The notes: generated from the sequence alone by a model not told the origin. DNA of 64,000 bases from Kingella pumchi (GCF_022288825.1 NZ_JAKOOW010000014.1:333-64332); one strand, 5' to 3'; positions 1 to 8,022 are shown, counted from the first letter of the stretch. Translations and numbers: made by a program.

Positions 1-1
1 G

Positions 2-193
2 AAGCGCAACCGGTATTTGTCGAAGACCCGGTATGTGGTCGAACAGAGCTTTGGTACGCTGCGCCGTAAATTCCGCTGCGCCCGGGCAGCCTATTTCGGG
101 CTGATTAAAGTGAGTGCGCAAAGCCATCTGAAGGCGATGTGTTTAAACCTGTTGAAAGCGGCCAACAGTCTAAGTGTACCTGTTGCCGCCTAA
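2..193 (+). mobile_element. IS5-family transposase, C-terminal fragment cut by window edge
   Basis: An open frame runs in from the left edge and ends at TAA 191-193, giving 63 residues. It contains YVVEQSFGTLRRKFRCARAA, which fits the conserved region around the last acidic residue of the DDE catalytic triad in IS5-type transposases, followed by a KAMCLNLLKAAN tail typical of neisserial IS5 relatives. The enzyme would catalyse cut-and-paste movement of the element. The start and the other two acidic residues lie outside the window, so I cannot tell whether the element is intact. Confidence 0.85.
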
Positions 194-200
194 AAGGCGG

Positions 201-229
201 CCCGGATACCTGATAATCAGGCATCCGGG
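201..229. other. Hairpin downstream of the transposase fragment
   Basis: CCCGGAT-A-CCTGA and TCAGG-C-ATCCGGG pair around a TAA loop, leaving one A/C mismatch. It starts 8 bases after the transposase stop. There is no T-run, so it may be a stabilising or rho-independent-like end of the transposase mRNA rather than a strong terminator. Confidence 0.5.
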
Positions 230-323
230 GAGGATTAAGGGGGTATTTGGGTAAAATTAGGAGTGATTTGGGGCGGAAACAGCCGAAAACCTGTGTTTGG
301 GTTTCAGCTGTCGAAGGAAAGGC

Positions 324-340
324 TTTTTTGCAAAGGTCTC
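324..340. repeat. Candidate right end of the IS element
   Basis: TTTTTTGCAAAGGTCTC reads in reverse as GAGACCTTTGCAAAAAA, which resembles the terminal inverted repeat of neisserial IS5-type elements as I remember them. It lies about 130 bp after the transposase stop and just before the YciI gene. The matching left end is outside the window, so this is an inference from one end only. Confidence 0.45.
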
Positions 341-352
341 CTCCTGTGTGAG

Positions 353-652
353 TTATTTGCCGGCGAGTTCGGGCAGTTTTTCAGAAATCAGCTTGGGCGC
401 GAATTCGCGGATTTCGTATTTGGCAAAGTCGGGGTAATAACAATCTTCTGCCAAAATGGTTTGCAAGGCTTCGCGGCTTTCGGTGTGGGCGAAAATCATG
501 CCTTGGTGCGCGTCGGTGTCGGTAAACGGCGCAGTAAGCAGGAATGTGCCGTTGGCGAAGTGTTTTTTGAACCATTCGGCGTGTTTGGGGAACATGGTTT
601 CATGTTGCTCGGCGGATAGGTCGGGGTTGACGGTGATGGTGATTAGATACAT
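353..652 (-). CDS. YciI-like protein
   Basis: A 99-residue protein of the YCII-domain type (dimeric alpha-beta barrel, related to muconolactone isomerase and EthD). It begins MYLITITVNPDLSAEQHETM, with the family's short beta strand followed by a helix, and has the usual single-domain length. Biochemical roles in this family are poorly known. An AAGGAAA ribosome site lies just before the ATG. Its stop is 13 bases from the candidate IS end, so the element appears to have landed just downstream of this gene. It may belong with the LysR gene upstream on the same strand, but the 260-bp gap full of repeats argues for its own promoter. Confidence 0.8.
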   Translation of the reverse strand: MYLITITVNPDLSAEQHETMFPKHAEWFKKHFANGTFLLTAPFTDTDAHQGMIFAHTESREALQTILAEDCYYPDFAKYEIREFAPKLISEKLPELAGK

Positions 653-681
653 TTTGTTTCCTTAATTCAAATTCAAAAATC

Positions 682-693
682 AGGCAGCCTGAA
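682..693 (+). repeat. Uptake sequence AGGCAGCCTGAA
   Basis: An exact copy of the dominant uptake 12-mer just upstream of the YciI gene. It is listed because it lies within 60 bp of an uptake sequence of a different dialect (746-757). Confidence 0.9.
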
Positions 694-745
694 AAGGCTT
701 TCCCCCACCCTAACTCTCCCCCGCAAGCAGGCGGAGGGAATTCAT

Positions 746-757
746 TTCAGACGGCCT
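746..757 (-). repeat. AG-DUS of the Neisseria dialect
   Basis: TTCAGACGGCCT is the exact reverse complement of AGGCCGTCTGAA, the AG-DUS used by several Neisseria species. It differs from the resident dialect in the central bases. Confidence 0.9.
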
Positions 758-769
758 TTTCGGCTCACG

Positions 770-836
770 GTAGGTCGGGCATTGATGCCCGACATCTTGC
801 AAGCGGGGATTTGTCGGGCATGAATGCCCGACCTAC
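770..836. repeat. Inverted pair of a 24-bp GTAGGTCGGGCAT repeat
   Basis: A 24-bp unit starting GTAGGTCGGGCATTGATGCC at 770-793 is repeated in inverse orientation at 813-836, with one internal difference. Each unit is itself nearly palindromic around GGGCAT/ATGCCC. It resembles REP-like intergenic repeats of Neisseriaceae. The whole could fold into a cruciform or long RNA hairpin between the YciI and LysR genes. Confidence 0.75.
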
Positions 837-858
837 GCACTGCGTTCAAATGTTTGCG

Positions 859-887
859 GCAGCCTGAAACGGGTTTTCAGGCTGCCT
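859..887. repeat. Inverted uptake-sequence pair
   Basis: GGCAGCCTGAAA and TTTCAGGCTGCC form a stem with a five-base loop. A TTTTGTTTT run follows on the plus strand only, but both flanking genes read on the minus strand, so its use as a terminator for the LysR gene is doubtful. Confidence 0.6.
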
Positions 888-912
888 TTTGTTTTCCCCT
901 TTACCAAGCCCA

Positions 913-1806
913 TCAATCCGTTTTCAAAAAATCCAACAAAGCCTGCGCGGCACGGGTTTTGTGGCGGTTTTTCGGGTAGTAGAGCGCCATCGGTGGGTAG
1001 GTGATGCGGCAGTCGGCGAGGATTTCTTTCAGACTGCCTTCTGAAAGTTCGCGCGACACGGCGTATTGCGGCAGCCAGACGATGCCCAGCGCGTCGAGAG
1101 TGGCTTGTTTGGCCATCAGCGTGCTGTTGGCGGTGAACACGGCGGGCACGCGGATGCGCACGGTTTGCCCGTTTTGCACAAATTCCCATTCGTCCAAGCG
1201 GTAAGACGCATCAAACGAGGGCACGATGCAGCGGCATTGCGGCAAGTCTTGCGGGCTGTGCGGTGCGCCGTGTCGACTGAGAAATTCGGGCGCGGCAACG
1301 AGCACCATCGCGCGTTCGGCGGACACGGGCAGCACCACCATGTCTTGTGCGACATCGTTTATTGGGCGCACGCCGAAATCGAAGCCGTCGGATACGGTGT
1401 CGGCGCGGCGGTTGTCAATCAGGATTTCAATGGAAACGTCGGGATAGCGGCGCAGGAAATCGCGGATTTTCGGATAGATGAAATAATGGGCGGGGTTTTC
1501 GGCGGCGTTGATGCGCAGCTTGCCGGTGAGACGGTTTTGAAAGTCGCCCAGTGCGTCGGTTTCGCGGCTGATGCCGTCAAACAGCGGCGCGGTACGCTCG
1601 AAAAGCTGCTGTCCCGCTTCGGTGGGCGACATGGCGCGGGTGGTACGGTGCAGCAGCTTCACGCCCAGCCGCGCTTCCAATGCGCCGATGCGGTGGCTCA
1701 ATGCGGAGGGCTGTACGTCCAGCGTTTTCGCCGCGCGGCTGAAGTTGCCTGCCTGCACCACTTGGATAAAGGCGTATAAATCGTTGAAATTGCGCTTGTC
1801 GTTCAT
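913..1806 (-). CDS. LysR-family transcriptional regulator
   Basis: A 297-residue LysR-type regulator. Residues about 5-60 form the winged helix-turn-helix (AFIQVVQAGNFSRAAKTLDV, then QPSALSHRIGALEARLG), followed by the linker helix and a periplasmic-binding-like effector domain. The frame extends to a GTG at 1845, but the ATG at 1806 places the HTH at the usual distance from the N-terminus. It lies downstream, on the same strand, of the cupin, hydrolase and flavodoxin cluster, so it may regulate that cluster; LysR proteins more often control a divergent gene, and none is divergent here. Effector unknown. Confidence 0.85.
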   Translation of the reverse strand: MNDKRNFNDLYAFIQVVQAGNFSRAAKTLDVQPSALSHRIGALEARLGVKLLHRTTRAMSPTEAGQQLFERTAPLFDGISRETDALGDFQNRLTGKLRINAAENPAHYFIYPKIRDFLRRYPDVSIEILIDNRRADTVSDGFDFGVRPINDVAQDMVVLPVSAERAMVLVAAPEFLSRHGAPHSPQDLPQCRCIVPSFDASYRLDEWEFVQNGQTVRIRVPAVFTANSTLMAKQATLDALGIVWLPQYAVSRELSEGSLKEILADCRITYPPMALYYPKNRHKTRAAQALLDFLKTD

Positions 1807-1845
1807 GGCGTTGGGATTCGGGTTTGCGAAGGTGGATGGTAACAC

Positions 1846-1871
1846 GCCGTCTGAATCGGGTTTCAGACGGC
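1846..1871. repeat. Inverted pair of Neisseria DUS core GCCGTCTGAA
   Basis: GCCGTCTGAA at 1846-1855 and TTCAGACGGC at 1862-1871 form a stem. This 10-mer is the core of the Neisseria uptake dialects, not the resident one. It sits upstream of the LysR start and is followed within 60 bp by resident-dialect copies. Confidence 0.85.
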
Positions 1872-1939
1872 GTTTTTGCGTTTCAGGCTGCCTGCGCGGG
1901 AATGACGTCGTTGGGGGGAAGTTTTCAGGCTGCCTGAAA

Positions 1940-3043
1940 TCAATCCAGCCCTTGCCACACTTGGCGCACGTTATCCGCAGCGGCCTTGCCCAGCGCGGTT
2001 TCGATGCTTTGCGCGATTTGGGCGATGTGCCTGTCTGTTGCGCCGAGGTTTTGCAACACGCGCAGATGCGAGCGCAGCTGTCCGTTTACGCTTTCGCCCA
2101 AGGCGGCGAGGCTGGCGAGGGTAACGAGTTCGCGTTCGACTGCGCCCAAGTTGTCGCGGCTAAACTGGTAGCCGAAGAGCTGCGCTTTGATGGCGTAATC
2201 GACGGCGGGGGCGAAGCGGAAAATCGGGCGGTCGGTGGGGGCTTGGCTCAATCGGGCGAGGGTTTGCGTGCCCAGTTGGTAATAATCCGCCGCGCCGATG
2301 TCGGTGGCGGGTGTGCCTTCGGGGTCGCGGATGCCTTGGTTTTTGCGCGTTTCAAGCTGTTTTTGCAGGGCGGCGATGCCGTTGAGCGTTTTGGGCGCGC
2401 CGATGTAGGCAAACTGGTGCGACACGGCTTCGGTGAGTTCGGATACGGTCAAACCGTCCGCCAAGCCTTGCGCGACGGCGGCGTTGAGTTTTGCCGTGTC
2501 GCCCGTGGTAACGGCGGCGGCGACGGGCAGCAGGGCGAGCTGTTTGGCGTTCAGGCTGCCTAAAATATGGGCGGCGGCGCGTTCGGTGCGCGGCAGATTG
2601 ACTTTTTCAAACCAAGTAACCGCGTTGTCTTTGGCGGGGCTTAATGCGATATGCGCCATAGCGGTAAATTCGCCCGCGCCGTGCCAGTGTTTGACATTCG
2701 GCGCAATCCACACCACGTCGCCTTTTTGTATGGTCTGCACGGGTTTGCCCCATTCTTGGAAACGCCCGATGCCTTCGGTAACGATGAGATATTGCCCTTG
2801 GGCGTGGCTGTGCCAGTCGGTGAACACATTCGGCGGAAAGTTGACGGAGGCGGCGGCAACATCGCCGTTGGACGGCATAACGGGCAGTCGGGCGTAACTG
2901 CCTTGACCGGTGAAATGGGCGGGGTCGGTGGTTTGCACGGTTTGGACGGATTGGGGGATAACTTGGGTCATGGTTTGGGCTTGGACAAAGGGTGCGGCAA
3001 GGGCAAAGCAAAGCGCGGTGGTTTTTTGGAAAAATTTTTTCAT
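1940..3043 (-). CDS. Exported cupin-carboxymuconolactone decarboxylase fusion
   Basis: A 367-residue protein with an N-terminal signal peptide (about residues 1-22, ending FVQA). A cupin domain follows, with probable metal-binding histidines in WHSH (78, 80) and KHWHG (119, 121). The C-terminal half carries two carboxymuconolactone decarboxylase (CMD/AhpD-like) repeats, about 160-235 and 275-350, without the CxxC of AhpD. Such fusions are often annotated as mandelonitrile-lyase-like or CMD-family proteins; the substrate is unknown, and the export signal suggests a periplasmic role in oxidant or quinone chemistry. It is the last gene of the one-strand cluster from 5903 down; a Neisseria-type uptake-sequence hairpin separates it from the hydrolase upstream. 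Confidence 0.85.
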   Translation of the reverse strand: MKKFFQKTTALCFALAAPFVQAQTMTQVIPQSVQTVQTTDPAHFTGQGSYARLPVMPSNGDVAAASVNFPPNVFTDWHSHAQGQYLIVTEGIGRFQEWGKPVQTIQKGDVVWIAPNVKHWHGAGEFTAMAHIALSPAKDNAVTWFEKVNLPRTERAAAHILGSLNAKQLALLPVAAAVTTGDTAKLNAAVAQGLADGLTVSELTEAVSHQFAYIGAPKTLNGIAALQKQLETRKNQGIRDPEGTPATDIGAADYYQLGTQTLARLSQAPTDRPIFRFAPAVDYAIKAQLFGYQFSRDNLGAVERELVTLASLAALGESVNGQLRSHLRVLQNLGATDRHIAQIAQSIETALGKAAADNVRQVWQGLD

Positions 3044-3062
3044 TGGGAAGACTCTTGCTGCG

Positions 3063-3092
3063 ATGCCGTCTGAAAGCGGATTCAGACGGCAT
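3063..3092. repeat. Inverted pair of canonical AT-DUS (ATGCCGTCTGAA)
   Basis: ATGCCGTCTGAA at 3063-3074 and TTCAGACGGCAT at 3081-3092 are exact copies of the 12-mer used by N. meningitidis and N. gonorrhoeae, arranged as a stem with a 6-base loop and followed by TTTT. A resident-dialect sequence begins about 10 bp later, so two dialects sit side by side. Confidence 0.9.
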
Positions 3093-3132
3093 TTTGCTGT
3101 TTTCAGGCTGCCTGAAAGCGGATTGGCGGGTT

Positions 3133-4242
3133 CTATTTATCCAAGCCTTTGCGTTTCAGCCAACCTGCCAAATGGTCGGCAACTTCGGCGTTGTTCAAAT
3201 CCTGCATCGGGAAGTGAGTGTTGCCTTTGATGCCGGCTTCGGGCAAATGCACCACCGTTACATCGCCGCCGTGTTTGTTCACCACTTGCGCCCATTGGCG
3301 GGCAAGGGCGAGACGGATGCGCCATTGGTCTTCGCCTTGGGTTTTGGCGGGTTTGTCGGCAATGTTGTCGCCGAAGTAAATCACAATCGGCAGCTTGGTG
3401 AGCTTGGCAAAATCGGCTTGGCTTACTTTGGCGGGTGCGATGTCGCCGAATGCGCTGGTGATGACGGGCGGTACTTCGTTTTCAGGGAAGGGGAAGTTGC
3501 CCGGTTCGATGGCAACAATGGCTTTGATTTTGTCGGGCGATTTGATGCCGGCATACCAACCGACTATGCCGCCTTGCGAATGTGTGACCAACACGCCGTT
3601 GCCGATGCGCTCAAACAGGGCTTTCAGGCTGCCTGAAATCAAATCCGCGTCAAACGCGCCGATGTTGGGGGTCATTTGGCGGAAGAATTGGTCAAGCGAT
3701 TGTTCATCGCGCGGAAACGCGACATTTTTAAAGAAAGTCGGATACTCGCCCATACGGAATTGTGCGAACCAGAATTGGTCGTCAGGTGTGGCGGGCACAG
3801 TGGCATCTACGGTGCTGCGCCCTGATTGTCCGCGACGCGGTTGGTCGATTAAATAAACGCCGTAGCCTTTGCGCAGAAACAGCGTGTCCCAGCCTTCGCG
3901 TCCGTCGGGTGTGGTTTGCCACGAACGCATAGATTGTCCTGCACCGTGCAGGAACACCAGCGGCAGGCGTTTGGCGTTTACGGGGATTTGGTAGTGCACG
4001 GTGGCGTGGTCGCCATGCAGGGTTTGTCCGCCGCTTTGAATGGAAGCGTTGAATACATCCATAAAGTTGTTGGACGTTTTGCCTTGCGTGATGGCAGGGC
4101 GCGGGTTGTATGTGCCTGCGCTGGTTTTTACCGTGCCGCCTACGGCGAACGTGCCTTGTTTTTCAATGGACAAAGGCGCAGAAAATGCAGAGGTGGCAAC
4201 GGTGGTGGCGGCAATGGCGGAGCAGAGTTGTTTTAACGTCAT
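3133..4242 (-). CDS. Exported alpha/beta hydrolase (esterase-like)
   Basis: A 369-residue alpha/beta hydrolase with a signal peptide (about 1-22). The oxyanion-hole HGAG is near residue 99, the nucleophile Ser222 sits in LVTHSQGG (a variant GxSxG elbow), and a late GNTHFP provides the likely catalytic His. The long frame begins at 4356, but the ATG at 4242 has an AAGGAAAA ribosome site and starts a clean signal peptide. It is probably a periplasmic esterase or lipase-like enzyme; the substrate cannot be read from sequence. The flavodoxin gene ends 55 bp upstream on the same strand. Confidence 0.8.
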   Translation of the reverse strand: MTLKQLCSAIAATTVATSAFSAPLSIEKQGTFAVGGTVKTSAGTYNPRPAITQGKTSNNFMDVFNASIQSGGQTLHGDHATVHYQIPVNAKRLPLVFLHGAGQSMRSWQTTPDGREGWDTLFLRKGYGVYLIDQPRRGQSGRSTVDATVPATPDDQFWFAQFRMGEYPTFFKNVAFPRDEQSLDQFFRQMTPNIGAFDADLISGSLKALFERIGNGVLVTHSQGGIVGWYAGIKSPDKIKAIVAIEPGNFPFPENEVPPVITSAFGDIAPAKVSQADFAKLTKLPIVIYFGDNIADKPAKTQGEDQWRIRLALARQWAQVVNKHGGDVTVVHLPEAGIKGNTHFPMQDLNNAEVADHLAGWLKRKGLDK

Positions 4243-4297
4243 TTTATTTTCCTTATGTTGTTTAGGTGAATTGAAGACTGAGGCAGCCTGAAAACGT

Positions 4298-4855
4298 TTA
4301 TTTGAGCTTTTGCAGCCAGCGGCGGATTTGGCTGCGTGTCTGCTGCGCTTTTTCACCCTGCATCACAAACAAAATCCCGTCACGCTCTTTGCCGCCTTCG
4401 GTGGCATAGCCTTCAGCGACGCGGCAGTTGCGGCACAAACGGCGCAGTTCGTCAAAGCTGCTGCCGATGCCGTAGCCCGCATTGGTGTTGAAGGGGATAA
4501 CGGTTTTGCCACCGAAATCGTGGGCGGCGAGCAGGCTTTTTACGGGTGGCGGCAGGCGCATACCCCAAGTGGGGAAGCCGATAAAAATGCGGTCGTACTG
4601 CGCAGGGCTGATACGGGTTTTCAGCGGCGGCAGGTAGCCGCGTTCGTTTTCGCGCTGTACTTGTTCGACGGTGGCGCGATAATCGGCGGGATATGGGGTT
4701 TGCAGTTCGATGGCAACCAAATCGCCGCCCGTTTCCGATTGAATGATTTTGGCGACGGCTTCGGTGTTGTGACTGCGGCTTAGATAAACAATCAAATCCT
4801 TTCCCTGCGCGGGCATGGCGGCGAGCAGGGAAAGGGCAAGCAGGATGGATTTCAT
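4298..4855 (-). CDS. Exported flavodoxin-like protein
   Basis: A 185-residue flavodoxin-fold protein. After a signal peptide (MKSILLALSLLAAMPAQG) comes the FMN phosphate-binding loop YLSRSHNTEAVAK, then FIGFPTWGMRLPPPVKSLL and the FNTNAGYGIGSS region that would stack on the isoalloxazine ring. The start at 4855 is preferred to 4876 because it begins the signal peptide. A periplasmic flavodoxin is unusual and suggests electron transfer to, or FMN-based reduction of, an exported or quinone-like substrate. It lies 43 bp after the next hydrolase gene and is probably co-transcribed with it. Confidence 0.85.
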   Translation of the reverse strand: MKSILLALSLLAAMPAQGKDLIVYLSRSHNTEAVAKIIQSETGGDLVAIELQTPYPADYRATVEQVQRENERGYLPPLKTRISPAQYDRIFIGFPTWGMRLPPPVKSLLAAHDFGGKTVIPFNTNAGYGIGSSFDELRRLCRNCRVAEGYATEGGKERDGILFVMQGEKAQQTRSQIRRWLQKLK

Positions 4856-4898
4856 AACGGCTTTCTCGTTGGGCATTTCAGACAGCGTTTCAGGCTGC

Positions 4899-5903
4899 CT
4901 ATTTCAAATTCTGCTTAAAAAACGCCCCCAGTTTATCGGCAATCTGCTTCACATATTCGGGCTTCCAATAGGTCTCGATATGCGTTGCGCCTTTGATTTT
5001 AAACAGCTCTTTGTTTTGCGTGCCCGTGGCGTTTTTGAACACTTCTTCGGTCATATACAGGGAATCCGCCTTGTCGCCCGCAATCATCAACAGCGGCTGG
5101 TTAATCAAATCCACATTGGTGTTCACATCAAATTCCATCAAATCGGCAAGGCTGGCAACGGTGGAATTAGTTTGCGAATTGGGGTGGAAGTGGCTTTGCG
5201 CGTAATACTCGTAGCCCTGGCGGTACAAATCCACTTTGATGGCGGCCACCTGCTCGGGGGTCATGCCCGCGCCAAAGGGCGGCGTGTAGGCGACTTCGCC
5301 CGTAGCTGCTTCTTTTTGACGCGCTTCGGCGGCTGCCTGCAAACGCTGTTGGATGGTGTCTTTTTGCGAGCGCATATAGCCGTTGCGCCGCGCGTCGCCC
5401 GTGTTAAACATGCTGATGGTTGCCACGGCTTTGAAGCGTTTGTCGGTCTGCGCGGCTTTGATGGAATAACCGCCGCCGCCGCAAATGCCGAGCAAGCCCA
5501 AATCATCGGCATCGGCGCCTTGATATTGGCTGATAAAGTCGGCGGCGGCGCGGATGTCTTCAATGCGGTTTTGCGGTTTATCGGTGTAGCGCGGACTGCC
5601 GCCGCTTGCGCCTTGGTAAGCGGCGTCAAAAGCGATGGTGATGTAGCCCTGCTCGGCAAGTTTTTGCGCATACAAACCTGCGACCTGCTCTTTCACGCCG
5701 CCATTCGGATGGGCAACGACGATGGCGGGATATTTTTTCGCGGGGTCGTAATTGGCGGGCGTGTACACATTGGCGGCGACTTCAATGCCGGTGTGCTTTT
5801 GCGTGTATTTCACGGGGTGGATATTGACTTTGCCTTTCACGTTTTGCGTGATGGCGTGGTCGTAAGTCAGCGTGAAGGGATTGCTGCGGTAGTCTGCGGC
5901 CAT
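4899..5903 (-). CDS. Dienelactone-hydrolase-like alpha/beta hydrolase
   Basis: A 334-residue alpha/beta hydrolase of the YcjY/dienelactone-hydrolase type. AHPNGG near residue 65 forms the oxyanion region, GICGGGGY places a cysteine nucleophile at 141 instead of serine, and GATHIETY near the C-terminus supplies the His. A Cys nucleophile is characteristic of dienelactone hydrolases. No signal peptide is seen, so it is cytoplasmic, unlike its cluster partners. A GGAG site precedes the ATG. It is the first gene of the minus-strand cluster that continues with the flavodoxin, the esterase and the cupin-CMD protein. Confidence 0.8.
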   Translation of the reverse strand: MAADYRSNPFTLTYDHAITQNVKGKVNIHPVKYTQKHTGIEVAANVYTPANYDPAKKYPAIVVAHPNGGVKEQVAGLYAQKLAEQGYITIAFDAAYQGASGGSPRYTDKPQNRIEDIRAAADFISQYQGADADDLGLLGICGGGGYSIKAAQTDKRFKAVATISMFNTGDARRNGYMRSQKDTIQQRLQAAAEARQKEAATGEVAYTPPFGAGMTPEQVAAIKVDLYRQGYEYYAQSHFHPNSQTNSTVASLADLMEFDVNTNVDLINQPLLMIAGDKADSLYMTEEVFKNATGTQNKELFKIKGATHIETYWKPEYVKQIADKLGAFFKQNLK

Positions 5904-6147
5904 GGTGTTTGCTCCGAATATAAAGTGTGCTGATAACAGCGGTGGATAAAAGGGTTTTCACGGATTTCACTGGGTTTGTCCTGCGTGTTGAATGGGAATG
6001 GGCGGATGATACGGGGTTTGTTGTTTGAGAAAAACGGGGGATTTCTGGTAACGGTTGTGAGAAAAATTCATCAAAGGCAGCCTGAAAACGCTTTTCCCAA
6101 ACCGTGCTACAATGCTTGCACGTTGCTACAACCATCAGGAGACCATC
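5904..6147. other. Divergent intergenic region, hydrolase cluster / toxin-antitoxin
   Basis: This gap holds the promoters for the leftward hydrolase cluster and the rightward antitoxin. An uptake sequence lies at 6075-6086. TACAAT at 6108-6113 could be a -10 for the antitoxin, but no good -35 hexamer is visible at the right distance. Confidence 0.4.
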
Positions 6148-6393
6148 ATGCAAACCATCAGCAGCCGCGAATTTAACCAAAACGTTGCCAAAGCCAAAAA
6201 CATGAGCGACACCGCGCCCGTGTGCATTACCGACCGCGGCGAACCGGCTTATGTGTTGATGAATTATGCGGCGTATCAGTCGCTGCAAGCGGGCAAACCG
6301 AGTTTGGCACAAAAATTGAGCGACCCCGAATCCGACTGGATTGAAGTGGAGTTCCCCCGCTGCCCCATCGTTCAGCGCGAGGTGGATTTCTGA
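6148..6393 (+). CDS. Phd/YefM-family antitoxin
   Basis: An 81-residue antitoxin. The N-terminal MQTISSREFNQNVAKAKNMS is the Phd/YefM DNA-binding domain, and the acidic C-terminal tail would wrap the toxin. The ATG at 6148 has an AGGAG site; the upstream ATG at 6112 overlaps the putative -10 and is rejected. The stop overlaps the toxin start by one base (TGATG), the usual coupling in these modules. The protein probably autorepresses the pair, conditionally with the toxin. It is likely cytoplasmic and degraded under stress. Confidence 0.9.
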   Translation: MQTISSREFNQNVAKAKNMSDTAPVCITDRGEPAYVLMNYAAYQSLQAGKPSLAQKLSDPESDWIEVEFPRCPIVQREVDF

Positions 6394-6818
6394 TGTATCT
6401 GCTGGATACCAATGTATTATCGGAAATCCGCAAAATCAGCCAGGGCAAAGCCCATCCCGCCGTGGCTGCGTGGGCGGAGCGCGTGGATTTTGACCGCTGC
6501 TACCTCAGCGTCATCACCCTGCTGGAAATCGAGCAGGGCATTTTGCGCGTGCGCCATCGCAGCGACGAAGCGCAGTTTGCGCGTTTGGAAAACTGGCTGG
6601 AAGGCACGGTACTGCCCACTTTCGACACGCGCATCCTGCCCGTTGACCGCCACACCGCCCGCGTCTGCGCCCGCCTGCACATCCCCGACCGCCGCCCCTA
6701 CAACGACGCGCTGATTGCCGCCAGTGCCATCCGCCACGGTTTGACTTTGGTAACGCGCAACACGCGGGATTTTGCCGATTTGCAGGTGCCGCTGTTTAAT
6801 CCGTTCGGCGAAATCTGA
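6393..6818 (+). CDS. PIN-domain toxin (VapC/FitB-like)
   Basis: A 141-residue PIN-domain ribonuclease. It begins MYLLDTNVLSEIRK with the first catalytic Asp at 5; Glu45, Asp105 (PYNDALIAASA) and Asp126 (NTRDF) complete the acidic site that binds Mg or Mn. PIN toxins cut tRNA or rRNA when free of antitoxin. Length and layout resemble gonococcal FitB, but its partner here is Phd/YefM-like. All acidic residues are present, so it should be active. A hairpin of paired AG-DUS follows the stop. Confidence 0.9.
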   Translation: MYLLDTNVLSEIRKISQGKAHPAVAAWAERVDFDRCYLSVITLLEIEQGILRVRHRSDEAQFARLENWLEGTVLPTFDTRILPVDRHTARVCARLHIPDRRPYNDALIAASAIRHGLTLVTRNTRDFADLQVPLFNPFGEI

Positions 6819-6840
6819 TGCGTTTGTCTGCTGATGCCAA

Positions 6841-6879
6841 AGGCCGTCTGAAAAGCGGAAACCGGTTTTCAGACGGCCT
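6841..6879 (+). terminator. Terminator-like hairpin of two AG-DUS
   Basis: AGGCCGTCTGAA (6841-6852) and TTCAGACGGCCT (6868-6879) are exact Neisseria AG-DUS copies in inverse orientation. Their stem extends through AAAAGCGG/CCGGTTTT. It sits 22 bp after the toxin stop. The T-run is weak (TTATGTTT). Confidence 0.65.
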
Positions 6880-7260
6880 TATGTTTGCATTTGGTTTTGG
6901 AAACGCACAAGGCAGCCTGAAAGTCTTGGGTAAGGTTCGCAAAGTTTGCCCAAACGACGTCATTACCGCACAGGCAGGAATCTTGCTTGGTATTGTGGCG
7001 ATGCCTGAGCAAACAAGCCGATGTTTAAGCAGAAACAAGACTCCCGCCGACGCGGGGGTAGCACAGCGGACTTGCGTAAACTAATGACGGTGTTAGAAAT
7101 TTTATGGTACAAGTGTTGGAGATTTGATGGACAGAGAACGCCGAACCGCCAGTTGCCAACACACCTTGTTCCGAGCCACACCGGCAACTATACGAACCGC
7201 CCGTGCGGCGGTGCGGCTGCCGGACGGGCGGGAACGGTGCGTTGACGTTTGGCGGGTTTT
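6880..7260. other. Intergenic region with degenerate neisserial repeats
   Basis: No gene is seen here. Around 6962-6981 is ATTACCGCACAGGCAGGAAT, a degenerate match to the neisserial dRS3 repeat (ATTCCC-N8-GGGAAT). CCCGCCGACGCGGG near 7041 is a second small inverted repeat, and an uptake sequence lies near 6911. The mixture suggests an old insertion boundary between the imported 1-7 kb segment and the chorismatase-like operon. Confidence 0.5.
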
Positions 7261-7713
7261 TCAGGCTGCCTGTGCGGTTTCGGCGGGGGATACCAAATCC
7301 AGATAGGTTTCGGCGCATTTGAAGCCGAAGCCGACGTAGGCGCGGTTGAGGGCTTCGTATTTGACGTCGGCTTCGGTGCGGCCGCCGCGGCTGAGGGCGG
7401 TGTTGAGATGGCCGAGGTGGGCGGCGGCGTGACCGATTTCGGCGAGGGCGAGGATGTAGGCGGTTTGGCCTTCGTCGAGGTCGCCGACTTCTTCGACCAG
7501 GTGGGACATAACGCGGAACCAGCGTTTGGTGCCCAGGTCGATGTCCAATTCGCCGGTGCCGAATTTGCGGTAGTCGGCCAGGGCGTTTTCGACTTGGAAG
7601 CGGGTGCGCGGGTGGATGGCGGGCTTGAGACTTTCGGCGTGGTCGATCACGCGGTTGTAGTAGTCGTAGAGTTCGTCGAGGGTGTAATCGGGGATGTCGT
7701 AAAGGCGGGTCAT
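7261..7713 (-). CDS. Protein of unknown function, paralogue of the protein at 9269-9760
   Basis: A 150-residue, probably all-helical protein that I do not recognise. Its central block, EEVGD-x5-Q-x-AYILA followed by HAAAHLGHLN and ALSRGGRT, is shared almost residue for residue with the gene at 9269-9760, so the two are paralogues. The cluster of His and Glu residues could bind a metal or cofactor, but this is a guess. The ATG at 7713 has an AAGGAA site; the longer frame to 7782 is not needed. It is the third gene of a minus-strand operon after the chorismatase-like enzyme. Confidence 0.75.
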   Translation of the reverse strand: MTRLYDIPDYTLDELYDYYNRVIDHAESLKPAIHPRTRFQVENALADYRKFGTGELDIDLGTKRWFRVMSHLVEEVGDLDEGQTAYILALAEIGHAAAHLGHLNTALSRGGRTEADVKYEALNRAYVGFGFKCAETYLDLVSPAETAQAA

Positions 7714-8022
7714 GTTTTGGGTTCCTTTTTTGGTAATGGGGCGAAGGCAGCCTGAAAATGTCGGCGGCGTTTCGCGGGACAAGCGGCTGCCGTTTCTCCC
7801 ACTCTTGCGCTTGCTTGGGGGCGGATTGGGGAGGGGGTGGCATTTCGCAGAAATGCGGTGGCAGATATGGCTGCAATGCCAAGCGCCCCACCCCGACCCT
7901 CCCCCGCAAGCGGGAGAGGGTGCAGACGGCCGCCGGTGTTTTGCCTGTGGCAGATGCTGTTTTAAGCCGTCAGGCAGCCTGAAAGCCTTTTCAGGCTGCC
8001 TTTGGCTTTTTCAGGCTGTCTT
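7714..8022. other. Intergenic region within the chorismatase-like operon
   Basis: A 310-bp gap without a gene. It holds several uptake sequences and, at about 7887-7921, a CCTCCCCCGCAAGCGGGAG hairpin that recurs in variant form near 705-731 and 4661-bp-scale repeats elsewhere (24661-24693). This gap may weaken transcription of the last gene relative to the first two. Confidence 0.5.

Noticed and set aside
6962..6981. Functional dRS3 phage-integration repeat
   Set aside because: Only a degenerate match to ATTCCC-N8-GGGAAT with changes in both arms; it is noted as a remnant only.
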